Shown here piece by piece: positions 45,668 to 54,813 of a stretch of DNA of 64,000 nt (the stretch's first letter is position 1; each line of letters opens with the position of its first letter). The notes beneath the pieces are model-generated. The model saw nothing but the letters and a program-made list of their open reading frames with translations, ran no database searches and was not told the DNA's origin. The translations under genes and the position numbers were made by a program. The DNA comes from CAXBES01 sp965367015 (GTDB lineage Bacteria > Bacteroidota > Bacteroidia > Flavobacteriales > Flavobacteriaceae), in the NCBI GenBank assembly GCA_965367015.1, contig CBDUGY010000001.1, positions 1 through 64,000 on the forward strand. Reading direction: 5' to 3'.

Positions 45668-46627
45668 TTAATGAAAAGAGAATATACTATAGACCGGAAA
45701 ATGATCGCTTATTCCGCCTAAATATTTTCTCCCGGCAAAAGTTCGGAAAGGGTTTCCTTTATAACGTCCAGCATTCTCTTTTAAACTCACTGAATCGAAA
45801 ATTTTTGCGGTTTCAAAGCGAAAATTATTTCCATGTTGTTGTAAGAAGTTGTGGGAGATTATTATCTGATCGAATAAATTCCAATTCCCTTTATAGGTAA
45901 CACTCCCTTCATTTCTTGTAAGTAACAGTTCCATGGGGTTATACATATTCTCAGAAACTAATGTTTGAACACTTTCACTGTGCGGGTCATCATTAAAATC
46001 GCCCATAATCACAATACGAGCATTAGGATTTCCGGAACGTATTTTTAAAATGATCTCTTGATTATTTTTGGAAGCAACCATACGCCTGTAATTAGTAACT
46101 TCTGCTCCCGCACGTCGTGAGGGCCAATGATTCACTAAGATGTGAAGTTCTTCATTATTTAATAATCCTTTTACATGAAGCACGTCACGCGTAAAATCGC
46201 GTTCTCCTAATGGATTGGTTACATAAAGTGAGATAGCTTCTTTAGAAAGAACTTTAAAATAGTCTGAACGATACAATAATGCTGTATCAATACCGCGTTC
46301 GTCTGGCGAGTCGAAATGAACATAGTTGTAATTTTTATCTTTCAAAAATTTAGAGTTTGCCAACTCTTTCATTACAAATTCGTTTTCTACTTCAGCAACC
46401 CCTAATATTACGGGTGGATGCTGAATATCTTCATACCCAATATTAGATATTATTTGCCCTAATCTTTTTATTTTTTTTCTGAACCGTTTCTCGTCCCATC
46501 GCCTAACCGAATTTTCAGTAAAATCGTCGTCCATAGTTTTTGGATCATCTTTAGTATCGAATAGATTTTCAAGATTATAGAAGGCAATGGTGAATTCGTT
46601 TTTCTTTATTTCGGAAGGATTCGTCAT
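45668..46627 (-). CDS. Endonuclease/exonuclease/phosphatase-family protein without signal peptide
   Basis: A 319-residue DNase I-fold protein with all catalytic motifs: FYNLENLFD, GVAEVEN, NHWPSRRAG, GDFNDDP and SDHFPVYS. It is clearly related to the secreted protein at 34695-35750 but starts directly with the catalytic domain (MTNPSEIKKNEFTIAFYN), so it should be cytoplasmic unless a missed upstream start exists. The substrate is unknown. It is divergent from hflX and is not co-transcribed with the T9SS locus, judging by the 127-bp gap. Confidence 0.85.
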   Translation of the reverse strand: MTNPSEIKKNEFTIAFYNLENLFDTKDDPKTMDDDFTENSVRRWDEKRFRKKIKRLGQIISNIGYEDIQHPPVILGVAEVENEFVMKELANSKFLKDKNYNYVHFDSPDERGIDTALLYRSDYFKVLSKEAISLYVTNPLGERDFTRDVLHVKGLLNNEELHILVNHWPSRRAGAEVTNYRRMVASKNNQEIILKIRSGNPNARIVIMGDFNDDPHSESVQTLVSENMYNPMELLLTRNEGSVTYKGNWNLFDQIIISHNFLQQHGNNFRFETAKIFDSVSLKENAGRYKGNPFRTFAGRKYLGGISDHFPVYSIFSFH

Positions 46628-46680
46628 TTATAGAATGTTAATTGCTTCTAAATTACGAAAAACCCTTGCAATACGTTTTG

Positions 46681-46688
46681 TACATTTG
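46681..46688 (+). promoter_or_regulatory. -7 promoter element TACATTTG of hflX
   Basis: An exact TAnnTTTG box lies 18 bp before the hflX ATG. Confidence 0.55.
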
Positions 46689-46705
46689 TGTGATTACAAT
46701 AAACT

Positions 46706-47914
46706 ATGCTCGAACAAACAGATATTACATACGAAAAAACGATCCTAATAGGATTAATTACTCAGTTGCAGGACGAGGATAAGTCTAACGAGTATCTTGA
46801 TGAATTAGAGTTTTTGGCTTACACAGCGGGTGGAGAAGTTTTGAAGCGTTTTGTGCAAAAAATGGAGAAACCCAATCCTAAAACTTTTATTGGTACTGGG
46901 AAAATGGAAGATGTCCGGAAATATGTAGAAGAAAACGAAGTTGGAGTTGCTATTTTCGACGATGAATTGTCGCCTGCGCAACAAAAAAATATTGAAAAGA
47001 TTTTGCAGTGTAAAATTATTGACCGCACTAATTTAATCTTAGATATTTTTGCACAACGAGCCCAAACCAGTTATGCCCGTACTCAGGTCGAGTTAGCTCA
47101 ATATGAATATTTGTTACCTCGTCTTGCAGGAATGTGGACTCACCTTGAAAGGCAGCGTGGAGGTATTGGAATGAGGGGGCCGGGTGAAACCGAGATTGAA
47201 ACGGATAGGCGTATTGTAAGAGATCGAATAGCCTTGTTGAAAAAGAAACTGGCAAAGATCGATAGGCAAATGGAAGTGCAACGCGGAAATCGCGGCTCTT
47301 TGGTTCGGGTGGCCTTGGTAGGTTATACCAATGTTGGGAAATCTACTCTCATGAATGTTCTCAGTAAGAGTGAGGTCTTTGCTGAAAATAAACTTTTCGC
47401 AACCTTAGATACAACAGTCCGGAAAGTAGTAATTGGTAATTTACCATTTTTATTAACTGATACTGTAGGGTTCATTAGAAAGCTGCCAACACAATTAGTT
47501 GAATCATTTAAAGGAACATTGGATGAAGTTAGAGAAGCAGATCTTTTGTTGCATGTGGTAGATATCTCTCATGCATCTTTTGAAGACCATATTGCTTCAG
47601 TAAATAAAGTTTTGGATGAAATAGACAGTGCAGATAAACCAACAATCATGGTATTTAATAAGATAGATGCTTATGAAGCTGAAACGATTGATGACGACGA
47701 TTTGGTTACAATAAAAACAGATGCGCACAATACCTTAACCGATTGGCGCAAAACTTGGATGAACAGAACAAATGGTGATGCGATATTTATTTCAGCTTTA
47801 AATAAAGAAAATTTTGAGGAATTCAGGAAGCTTGTTTATGATAAGGTTCGTGAAATTCATATATCGCGTTTTCCGTATAACAACTTTTTATATCCTGAAG
47901 AGTATATCGAATAA
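46706..47914 (+). CDS. hflX: GTPase HflX
   Basis: This 402-residue ribosome-associated GTPase rescues or splits stalled and heat-damaged ribosomes. The N-terminal HflX domain covers about 20-175, with the family stretch RGGIGMRGPGETEIETD at the end of its coiled coil. The G domain has P-loop GYTNVGKST (Gly206-Thr214), G3 DTVGF and G4 NKID, with a G5 serine-alanine motif (ISAL). Length is typical. A strong bidirectional terminator follows. Confidence 0.97.
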   Translation: MLEQTDITYEKTILIGLITQLQDEDKSNEYLDELEFLAYTAGGEVLKRFVQKMEKPNPKTFIGTGKMEDVRKYVEENEVGVAIFDDELSPAQQKNIEKILQCKIIDRTNLILDIFAQRAQTSYARTQVELAQYEYLLPRLAGMWTHLERQRGGIGMRGPGETEIETDRRIVRDRIALLKKKLAKIDRQMEVQRGNRGSLVRVALVGYTNVGKSTLMNVLSKSEVFAENKLFATLDTTVRKVVIGNLPFLLTDTVGFIRKLPTQLVESFKGTLDEVREADLLLHVVDISHASFEDHIASVNKVLDEIDSADKPTIMVFNKIDAYEAETIDDDDLVTIKTDAHNTLTDWRKTWMNRTNGDAIFISALNKENFEEFRKLVYDKVREIHISRFPYNNFLYPEEYIE

Positions 47915-47946
47915 AAAAAGCCTCCTGTAAAAATGGAGGCTTTTTT
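47914..47946. terminator. Bidirectional terminator between hflX and the DUF3078 gene
   Basis: A 12-bp perfect stem (47914-47925 with 47935-47946) has a 9-base loop and runs of A and T on its two sides. Confidence 0.88.
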
Positions 47947-47965
47947 ATTTCTATACACTGTTATA

Positions 47966-48904
47966 TTAGAATTTATAAGTTAATCCAAATAACCAATAGC
48001 TTTGAGTTTTGTTATCGATAGAATCGAAAGTTGGTACTTGTGTGCTCATGGCAGCGGTGGCCGCATCAACAGCCGCGGCCAGTGATTCTTGCTTATTTCC
48101 TCTTAAACCAAATTCGAAACCGAGTCCGATATTTTTCCAGACAGTATAACCTAAACTGTTTATCCATGTCCAATTCGAGAGATTTGAACTCTTATAACTT
48201 TGAAAAGCCGAAAGGTTTGATTTTAAATTTAACTTTCCAAAACTCTTTGTGTAATCTACTAAGATCTTAGCACCCAGAGACGATTCATAAACTGCATCTG
48301 TTTTACTAAAGACGAAATTATAGTTTAAGGGATGTACAACCACCACTAAATTGTCAATTGGCGTCCAGGTTGCTCCTATACCAAGATCTAAGTATCCGGG
48401 ATCGTTGAAATTATTGAGAATTGTGGTACGATATTCTCCCAGAGCAGAAGCGGCTATAGTTTTTGTTATATTTCGGCCATATAGAGAAGTAATGTTAAAT
48501 ACATCTGTAGCCTCTCTAAACGAATCGTCATCTGTGGGATCATCTTGATCATCAAACTTTACCCAGGACAAATTAACATTCAAAGCATTTCGCCAGAAAA
48601 ATTTCTCCTGTTTTAGATTTGCAAAGGTATTTGCTGTAATCCCAATATTTCCTGAAGACACATTTGGGGATCCTTGCGAATACCAATTGTCGAATTTGGA
48701 AATATTAGCACCAATGGTTCCGAAAGCACCATATTTCCAACCGGGAAGTGCAGCTATTTGTGCTTTAAGAGCATCTACACGTCCTTGAATGGCAGCAATA
48801 GAATCTTTTTTAGGGCCTATTTCGGCTTTTAACTCACTTTCAGTTTGTCCGAATGATAAATTCGTTGCAACTACAAGACAGATAAATAGAAAAATTCTTT
48901 TCAT
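47966..48904 (-). CDS. DUF3078 outer-membrane-type protein
   Basis: The 312-residue protein has a signal peptide (to about 19), a short coiled coil (about 22-52, ELKAEIGPKKDSIAAIQGRVDALKAQ cut here by its heptads), then a beta-barrel body with the DUF3078 opening WKYGAFGTIGANISKFDNWY and closing YWLFGLTYKF. The family is restricted mostly to Bacteroidota and its role is unknown. It lies downstream of DUF2480 on the same strand with a gap of about 114 bp. Confidence 0.82.
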   Translation of the reverse strand: MKRIFLFICLVVATNLSFGQTESELKAEIGPKKDSIAAIQGRVDALKAQIAALPGWKYGAFGTIGANISKFDNWYSQGSPNVSSGNIGITANTFANLKQEKFFWRNALNVNLSWVKFDDQDDPTDDDSFREATDVFNITSLYGRNITKTIAASALGEYRTTILNNFNDPGYLDLGIGATWTPIDNLVVVVHPLNYNFVFSKTDAVYESSLGAKILVDYTKSFGKLNLKSNLSAFQSYKSSNLSNWTWINSLGYTVWKNIGLGFEFGLRGNKQESLAAAVDAATAAMSTQVPTFDSIDNKTQSYWLFGLTYKF

Positions 48905-49018
48905 AAAGTATGGTTTAAATATTTCTGCAAAAATAAAAGTTCTTTTTTTGCAAAGCTATTTTTCAGAAATAAAAAAGTTGGAAAGTGCCTGCTACGACTA
49001 GGTTTTTCGATTAAGAGC

Positions 49019-49534
49019 TTAATTTTTCTTATAAAGAGGTACCGAAGAACAGGCCTCTCCATACATAATACTTTTCGCTACCGGGTGTAGTTTTTGTGCT
49101 AGTAAGGTAAATGCAGTAGCTGGGATGGGTTTGTGTGCGCATCCCTTAATAATTACCGGCTTTTCTTTAAATTCTTCGACGTTTAAATTTTCAATAATTT
49201 CGGTAAAGAGAATAGTTTCCAAATTTTCGAGAGTACCAACGCTAACTTTTTTAGCATAGGGTGCTAAATGTATTGATAATAATATATAAGCCCACCCAGG
49301 AATTATGGCATCGGTTTGGCAAGTGAGGGCGACGAAACAATTTTGATACTGACTCCAATCGTGACTGCTCGCTTGCTTTCTAAAATCGGTTTCCTTTAAA
49401 ACAATACCTTCTAATAGCCACGGTGAAATATCAAAGAGTACACGCTTTCCTTCCGGATATAGTGACTCCAAATCGAAAGTAACTAATTTACTATTCGCTA
49501 CACGATTAATTATTTGATCTTTCATGGTGTTCAA
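49019..49534 (-). CDS. DUF2480 protein
   Basis: The 171-residue cytoplasmic protein matches the DUF2480 pattern, with conserved segments VTFDLESLYPEGKRVLFDIS, CQTDAIIPGWAYILL and a C-terminal Cys-containing part (IKGCAHKPIP, YGEACSSVPL). An in-frame ATG at codon 4 (49525) is an equally possible start. In this phylum it usually stands at the end of the SUF operon, as here, which suggests a link to iron-sulfur metabolism; the conserved cysteines would fit this, but the function is not known. Confidence 0.8.
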   Translation of the reverse strand: MNTMKDQIINRVANSKLVTFDLESLYPEGKRVLFDISPWLLEGIVLKETDFRKQASSHDWSQYQNCFVALTCQTDAIIPGWAYILLSIHLAPYAKKVSVGTLENLETILFTEIIENLNVEEFKEKPVIIKGCAHKPIPATAFTLLAQKLHPVAKSIMYGEACSSVPLYKKN

Positions 49535-49587
49535 GTGCGATTTTAAGTTATCGGTTTACAACAAGCTGCCAATTATCAACTTTTCTC

Positions 49588-49914
49588 AAAGCATTCCCAA
49601 TTCTAATTTGGCCTCTTCGCTCAATCATTTTAATTGCGGCAAATCCAAAAGTTTATGTAAAAAAGTCTACAAAAACTTTTGTACATGCCACCAAGATAAC
49701 CTTGGACAAGTTGCTTCTTGGTTTATCATATTTAAAGCATTCCCAATTCTAATTTGGCCTCTTCGCTCAATCATTTTAATTGCGGCAAATCCAAAAGTTT
49801 ATGTAAAAAAACTACAAAAACTTTTGTACATGCCACCAAGATAACCTTGGACAAATTGCTTTTTGATTTATCATATTTAAAGCATTCCCAATTCTAATTT
49901 GGCCTCTTCGCTCA
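49588..49914. repeat. Tandem direct repeat containing the 3' end of sufT (2 full units plus the source copy)
   Basis: Unit 1 runs from 49588 to 49733 (146 bp) and unit 2 from 49734 to 49878 (145 bp), nearly identical. A shared 36-bp end segment recurs a third time at 49879-49914, where it is the last codons of sufT. On the minus strand each unit thus holds a copy of the sufT C-terminal codons, stop codon included. Each unit also has an AT-rich hairpin followed by a T-run (TACAAAAACTTTTGTA on the plus strand at 49668-49683 and 49813-49828), which could end the suf transcript. This fills most of the 342-bp gap between sufT and DUF2480. Confidence 0.9.
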
Positions 49915-50203
49915 TCAAGTCCTGGGTCCAAGGGGGGTCGAAAGTAATTTCAACTTCAGCATCTTTGACCATTTTAAGGGATTTTACTTTATCCTCAACC
50001 TCGACCGGCAAAGTTTCTGCTACAGGACAATTAGGAGTGGTTAAGGTCATTAGTATCTTTACCTCAAAATCTTCGTTTACAAAGACATCGTAAATTAGAC
50101 CGAGTTCGTATATATCCACTGGAATTTCAGGGTCGTAGATGGTCTTTAAAACTTTCACGATTTTTTCACCTAATTCTGTTGTGTCTATTTCTGTAGTTGC
50201 CAT
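49877..50203 (-). CDS. sufT: SufT-like DUF59/MIP18 iron-sulfur assembly protein
   Basis: This 108-residue protein is a DUF59 domain with the hallmark DPEIPVDIYELGLIYDV and the conserved cysteine motif TTPNCPVAE. Such proteins help to mature iron-sulfur proteins. It starts 4 bp after sufE and is the last core suf gene. Its C-terminal codons are duplicated downstream in the tandem repeat. Confidence 0.93.
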   Translation of the reverse strand: MATTEIDTTELGEKIVKVLKTIYDPEIPVDIYELGLIYDVFVNEDFEVKILMTLTTPNCPVAETLPVEVEDKVKSLKMVKDAEVEITFDPPWTQDLMSEEAKLELGML

Positions 50204-50207
50204 TTTT

Positions 50208-50633
50208 CTAACTTTTTAATTGTGCTTGATATGCTAACGCATATAATTTGAGTTGTTTGATCATTGAAACCAAACCGTTAGCTCTGGTTGGCGATAAATG
50301 TTCTTTTAAGCCAATTTCATCAATAAAATCTGTATTCGCATTCAGGATCGCCTCCGGTCTTTGATTTGAAAAAACCCGAATTAAAATTGCAATAATACCT
50401 TTGGTGATTATTGCATCACTATCTGCGGTAAATACAACTTTATCGTCTTTTAATTCAGCATTCAGCCAAACCTTAGATTGACAGCCCTTAATAAGTCGAT
50501 CCTCCGTTTTTAAACTCGCGTCGATAATTGGTAACGATTTACCGAGGTCGATCATGTATTCGTACCGTTGCATCCAGTCTTCGAACATCGAAAACTCATC
50601 AATTAACTCTTCTTGTATCGCTTCAATAGTCAT
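50208..50633 (-). CDS. sufE: SufE sulfur acceptor
   Basis: The 141-residue protein accepts persulfide from SufS at Cys51 (IKGCQSKVWL) and passes it to SufB. The N-terminal EDWMQRYEYMIDLG segment is typical. It is followed within 4 bp by sufT and preceded, 2 bp away, by the META-domain lipoprotein. Confidence 0.95.
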   Translation of the reverse strand: MTIEAIQEELIDEFSMFEDWMQRYEYMIDLGKSLPIIDASLKTEDRLIKGCQSKVWLNAELKDDKVVFTADSDAIITKGIIAILIRVFSNQRPEAILNANTDFIDEIGLKEHLSPTRANGLVSMIKQLKLYALAYQAQLKS

Positions 50634-50635
50634 TC

Positions 50636-51076
50636 TTAATTCTGAGTATTTTTTTCCTTGGTAGCTTTAAGAACTACACTTCTATCTGTTTTCGAATACA
50701 GTGTTAATATACCGTCCTGAAGGGCATAGGAACCGGTATTTTTTAAAGCTTTCAATAATCTGGTTTCTGTAGCCATTATTGGCTTATCACAAAAATTCTC
50801 AGAAACGGCAATATCACCGAAACTCATAGCGTAAAGATCAATGGTGTAATTTCCGAAGAAAGAATTGCAACCTGTATTACCGCTAATAGACTTGTCTAAA
50901 GCCGCAAGTGTGAAAGTAACATCCTGAGATTTCACGGCAGTATCTCCCGCTTCAGATACAGTATAAGTACCTGAAAGTTGCACTGTTCCTGCAACATCAA
51001 TAACTTTCTTGGTTTCGTCACATCCGGTAAAAATTACAAATAATGTTAGTAAGCATAGAGTTCCAATTGTTTTCAT
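50636..51076 (-). CDS. META-domain lipoprotein inside the suf operon
   Basis: A 146-residue protein with a lipoprotein signal (lipobox FTGC, Cys19) and a META (HslJ-like) domain, visible as the segments LSGTYTV, SGNTGCNSFFGNY and LKALKNTGSYALQDGILTLYS. META domains occur in envelope stress and motility-linked proteins; no activity is known. It lies 11 bp after sufS and 2 bp before sufE, so it is clearly expressed with iron-sulfur assembly, an odd place for an envelope lipoprotein. Confidence 0.88.
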   Translation of the reverse strand: MKTIGTLCLLTLFVIFTGCDETKKVIDVAGTVQLSGTYTVSEAGDTAVKSQDVTFTLAALDKSISGNTGCNSFFGNYTIDLYAMSFGDIAVSENFCDKPIMATETRLLKALKNTGSYALQDGILTLYSKTDRSVVLKATKEKNTQN

Positions 51077-51087
51077 ATTTTAATTTT

Positions 51088-52305
51088 TTAAGTGAGCATT
51101 AATTTTGCTTTCCGAACAGCTTTTACCAAAGCGTCCACTTCATCCTTCGTATTATAAAATGCAAAGGAAGCACGAACCGTTCCGGGAATTTTATAAAAAT
51201 CCATAATTGGTTGCGCACAATGATGACCTGTTCTAACGGCTATTCCTAATTTATCAACTATAGTGCCGATATCGTAAGGATGGATACCTTCAATATTGAA
51301 CGAAACTACTGAAGTTTTGTTGGAAGAGGTTCCATATATAGTTAAGCCTTCAATTTCCATAAGTTTCTTTGTTGCGTAATCTAAAAGATCGTTTTCATGT
51401 GCAACAATAGCTTTAAAACCGATATTGTTAAGATAATCAATTGCTGCTCCAAATGCAATACCGCCACATATATTAGGCGTCCCTGCCTCAAATTTATGCG
51501 GCAGATCTGCATAGGTGGTTTTTTCGAAAGTCACCTCTTTTATCATTTCGCCACCACCTTGATATGGAGGAAGTTTCTTACCCCATTCTTCCTTTAAGTA
51601 AAGCATTCCAATCCCTGTTGGACCACACATTTTGTGGGCGGATGTCACATAAAAATCTACATTTAATTTCTGAAGATCCGGTTTAATATGTGAACATGAT
51701 TGAGCCCCGTCAATTAGAACAGCTGCATCAACGGCATGTGCCGCTTCTATAATCTCTTCAATGGGATTAATAGTGCCCAACGCATTCGAAATATGGTTCA
51801 CGAAAACTAATTGTGTCTTCTCTGAAAGTAGTTTTTTATATTCTGAAAGTACTAAGGTGCCGTCACTGTTCATCGGAATGACTTTCATCGTTGCTCCGGT
51901 TTTTGCACAAAGCATTTGCCAGGGTACAATATTAGAATGATGTTCTAATGCTGAAACAATTATTTCGTCTCCTTTCCGAAGTATTTCTGAAAATCCGTTA
52001 GCTACCAGATTGATCCCGTGAGTGGTGCCTGATGTAAAGATTACTTCGTGAGCACTTTTTATATTAAAGTGGTTCTGTATCTTTTTTCTCGCTCCTTCAT
52101 ATGCATCGGTAGCTTCTTGAGATAAACTGTGAACCCCGCGATGGATATTAGCATTATAGTTTGAATAATAATCTACGATACAATCTATTACGGCTTGAGG
52201 TTTCTGCGAAGTAGCAGCATTATCTAAATAAACCAACGGATAACCATTTACCTTCCGTTTTAGGATTGGAAAATCATTTCGTATTCTTTCAATATCGAAT
52301 GCCAT
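51088..52305 (-). CDS. sufS: Cysteine desulfurase SufS
   Basis: The 405-residue PLP enzyme takes sulfur from cysteine. The Schiff-base lysine is Lys225 (TSAHKMCGP) and the persulfide-bearing Cys363 lies in RTGHHCAQP, the short loop typical of group II desulfurases that need SufE. Both are intact. It lies 22 bp after sufD. Confidence 0.97.
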   Translation of the reverse strand: MAFDIERIRNDFPILKRKVNGYPLVYLDNAATSQKPQAVIDCIVDYYSNYNANIHRGVHSLSQEATDAYEGARKKIQNHFNIKSAHEVIFTSGTTHGINLVANGFSEILRKGDEIIVSALEHHSNIVPWQMLCAKTGATMKVIPMNSDGTLVLSEYKKLLSEKTQLVFVNHISNALGTINPIEEIIEAAHAVDAAVLIDGAQSCSHIKPDLQKLNVDFYVTSAHKMCGPTGIGMLYLKEEWGKKLPPYQGGGEMIKEVTFEKTTYADLPHKFEAGTPNICGGIAFGAAIDYLNNIGFKAIVAHENDLLDYATKKLMEIEGLTIYGTSSNKTSVVSFNIEGIHPYDIGTIVDKLGIAVRTGHHCAQPIMDFYKIPGTVRASFAFYNTKDEVDALVKAVRKAKLMLT

Positions 52306-52327
52306 AGTGAGGTCGGGAACAATAAAA

Positions 52328-53641
52328 TTATAAGTCGAAACCTAAGCTAACACCAATTTTGTTGGCTATCAACTTATTGATGCGCACTTTTAACTCAGGA
52401 ATTTTTACACTTTCGAGAACTGTATTTGCGAAGGCATACATGAGCAATGCCCGAGCCTCTTTAATTCCTATCCCACGCGAACGAAGATAGAATAAGGCAT
52501 CTTCATCAAACTGTCCTATAGTACATCCGTGAGAACACTTTACATCATCGGCAAAGATCTCCAGTTGTGGTTTAGCGTTAATAGTGGCCTTATCGTCGAT
52601 CAGGATATTATTGTTCTGTTGAAAAGCATCAATCTTCTGTGCGTCTTTTTCAACGACAATCTTTCCATTAAATACTCCCGTAGAAGCATCGCCGAAAATA
52701 CCTTTATAATCTTGATGGCTTTCACAATTTGGTGCCATATGATGCACCAGAGTATTGTGATCTATGTGCTGTTTGTTCTCAAGGATTGTAATCCCTTTTA
52801 AAGTTGAATCGCAATGTTCACCTTTTTGGAAAAAGTTGAGGTTGTTTCGAACCAAATTACCGCCAAATGCAAAAGTATGAACACGACAATTACTGTCTCT
52901 TTCCTGAGATATATATGTATTGTCAATCAACGAAGCCGCTGGACCATCATTTTGGATTTTATAGTAATCTACAAAAGCCCTTTTCTCTGCAAATATCTCA
53001 GTTACCGCATTCGTAAAAACAGCATTTTTTGAAAGACTCTGATGTCGCTCAATGATTTGAACATGGGCATTTTCACCAACTACAATGAGATTTCGGGGCT
53101 GAAGCATGACAGCCGATTCGTTACCGGTTGAAAAATTAATAATTTCAATGGGTTTTTCGACTTCTTTATGTTTCGGAATATGGATATAGGCACCTTCTTT
53201 GGCAAAAGCTGTATTAAGAGAAGTTAAACTGTCGTCCTTAGCCACTTTATTAAAATAAGCTTCAATAACCGACTTGTATTTATCTTTATTTAATGCTGAA
53301 GACATAAGACACACGTCTAATTTATCGTGAGTCGTTTCAGAAAGAAAAGAACTGTATACTCCATCGATAAAAACAATTTTATAGGTGTCTATATCGTGTA
53401 GAAAATACTTTCTTACATCTTTAAATTCAATTATCTGATCTTGTTTCGGAAAAATACTATAGTCCTTTTTCAACAGGGAATTAAGAGAAGTATATTTCCA
53501 GGCTTCCTCTTTTTTCGTAGGAAAACCCTTAGTTTCAAATGTCTTAATTGCTTTATTTCTAAGATCGTGCAACGGAGAATCGTCTTCGAGGTGATCTTCG
53601 AAAGCAATGTAAGAGGACAATAATTTATCTTTTAAGCTCAT
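52328..53641 (-). CDS. sufD: SufD scaffold subunit
   Basis: The 437-residue protein has an N-terminal helical region (TKKEEAWKYTSLNSLLKKDY) and a right-handed beta-helix core, ending with the conserved block CSHGCTIGQFDEDALFYLRSRG and LLMYAFAN. It forms the SufBC2D scaffold complex that builds [4Fe-4S] clusters. It lies 30 bp after sufC. Confidence 0.96.
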   Translation of the reverse strand: MSLKDKLLSSYIAFEDHLEDDSPLHDLRNKAIKTFETKGFPTKKEEAWKYTSLNSLLKKDYSIFPKQDQIIEFKDVRKYFLHDIDTYKIVFIDGVYSSFLSETTHDKLDVCLMSSALNKDKYKSVIEAYFNKVAKDDSLTSLNTAFAKEGAYIHIPKHKEVEKPIEIINFSTGNESAVMLQPRNLIVVGENAHVQIIERHQSLSKNAVFTNAVTEIFAEKRAFVDYYKIQNDGPAASLIDNTYISQERDSNCRVHTFAFGGNLVRNNLNFFQKGEHCDSTLKGITILENKQHIDHNTLVHHMAPNCESHQDYKGIFGDASTGVFNGKIVVEKDAQKIDAFQQNNNILIDDKATINAKPQLEIFADDVKCSHGCTIGQFDEDALFYLRSRGIGIKEARALLMYAFANTVLESVKIPELKVRINKLIANKIGVSLGFDL

Positions 53642-53671
53642 AATATTTTCCTACAACGGCAGGAATCTTTT

Positions 53672-54421
53672 TTAAACTAATTCTTCTTTTATCCAGTCGT
53701 AACCTTTTTCTTCCAACTGATAAGCGAGTTCTTTTGTTCCCGACTTTACAATCTTTCCATCCATTAAAACATGAACAAAATCCGGCACTATATAGTCTAA
53801 CAAGCGCTGGTAATGCGTAATTACTATCACAGCATTGTCTTTGTTCTTTAACTTGTTTACACCGTTGGCGACAACTTTTAAAGCATCAATATCTAAACCG
53901 GAATCGGTTTCATCCAGAATCGCAAGCTTAGGTTCAAGCATGGCCATTTGAAAGATCTCATTTCTTTTTTTCTCACCCCCGGAAAATCCTTCGTTTAAAG
54001 AACGAGATAAAAACTTACGATCAATTTCAAGCATGTCTGCCTTCTCACGTATCATTTTCAACATTTCACTTGCCGGCATATCTTCTTTTCCCTTTGCTTT
54101 TCGGGTTTCATTTATCGCGGTTTTGATGAAATTGGTAACGCTTACGCCCGGAATTTCAACAGGGTATTGAAATGATAGAAATACGCCCTTATGAGCTCTT
54201 TCTTCCGGATCGAGTTCAGAAATATCCTTTCCTTCAAATAAAACTTCACCTTGGGTGAGTTCAAACTCATCTTTTCCGGCAATTACTGCCGCCAAAGTAC
54301 TTTTACCCGAGCCATTCGGACCCATAATAGCGTGTACTTCACCTGCATTTACTTGCAAGTTGACACCCTTCAAAATATTCTTATCTTCTACACTTGCGTG
54401 TACGTTTCTAATATCTAACAT
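53672..54421 (-). CDS. sufC: SufC ATPase
   Basis: The 249-residue ABC ATPase powers the SufBCD scaffold. Walker A is GPNGSGKST (34-42), the signature is EGFSGGEKKRNE (about 147-158) and Walker B is LAILDETDSGLD. The HYQRLLDYI end is typical. It starts 2 bp after the stop of the lipoprotein gene. Confidence 0.97.
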   Translation of the reverse strand: MLDIRNVHASVEDKNILKGVNLQVNAGEVHAIMGPNGSGKSTLAAVIAGKDEFELTQGEVLFEGKDISELDPEERAHKGVFLSFQYPVEIPGVSVTNFIKTAINETRKAKGKEDMPASEMLKMIREKADMLEIDRKFLSRSLNEGFSGGEKKRNEIFQMAMLEPKLAILDETDSGLDIDALKVVANGVNKLKNKDNAVIVITHYQRLLDYIVPDFVHVLMDGKIVKSGTKELAYQLEEKGYDWIKEELV

Positions 54422-54423
54422 GC

Positions 54424-54798
54424 TTAATTTTTCTTTTCTTCAATTTTAACATCAGCTTCGGAAGGGGTATCGCTAACAGAAACAATTTGCGTAATTGTGA
54501 GCACCTGATCCCATCCTTCTTCGTCTGTACTTTTATTCTTTAAAATCCCTTTTACAACTACGGGAACCATATCGAAGTCATCCCTTTTAACAGGTTTAAC
54601 CTGCGCAGCCAATTCACTGGCCATATCATCAAGTTGAACTCCGTATATGAAATTACTCCCTTTAAGAACTGCTGCATCCGCAGTGTAAATGAATTCTCCT
54701 GAGTATTCAGGATCGTTACTCACTCTGTCCTTTGGGTGATCACTGCAGGAGAAAGTAATTGTTGCTATAACGACTAATAGTACTATAATTCTCTTCAT
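54424..54798 (-). CDS. Uncharacterised lipoprotein between sufB and sufC
   Basis: A 124-residue protein with a clear lipoprotein signal (lipobox TFSC, Cys18). The mature part is beta-rich: YSGEFIYTADAAVLKGSNFIYGV, then VPVVVKGILKN and VLTITQIVSVSD, which resembles small OB-type or DUF4920-like folds, but I do not recognise the family firmly. It is 15 bp after sufB and 2 bp before sufC, so it must be co-transcribed. Confidence 0.75.
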   Translation of the reverse strand: MKRIIVLLVVIATITFSCSDHPKDRVSNDPEYSGEFIYTADAAVLKGSNFIYGVQLDDMASELAAQVKPVKRDDFDMVPVVVKGILKNKSTDEEGWDQVLTITQIVSVSDTPSEADVKIEEKKN

Positions 54799-54813
54799 AT
54801 GTGTTACAAAGTT

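Noticed and set aside
49524..49844. Plus-strand frame of 106 codons across the tandem repeat
   Set aside because: It merely runs through the repeat units, has no family features, and is antisense to the end of the suf operon.
49588..49914. Direct repeats that could be read as a CRISPR array
   Set aside because: The units are about 145 bp, nearly identical over their full length and have no variable spacers; no cas gene is near.
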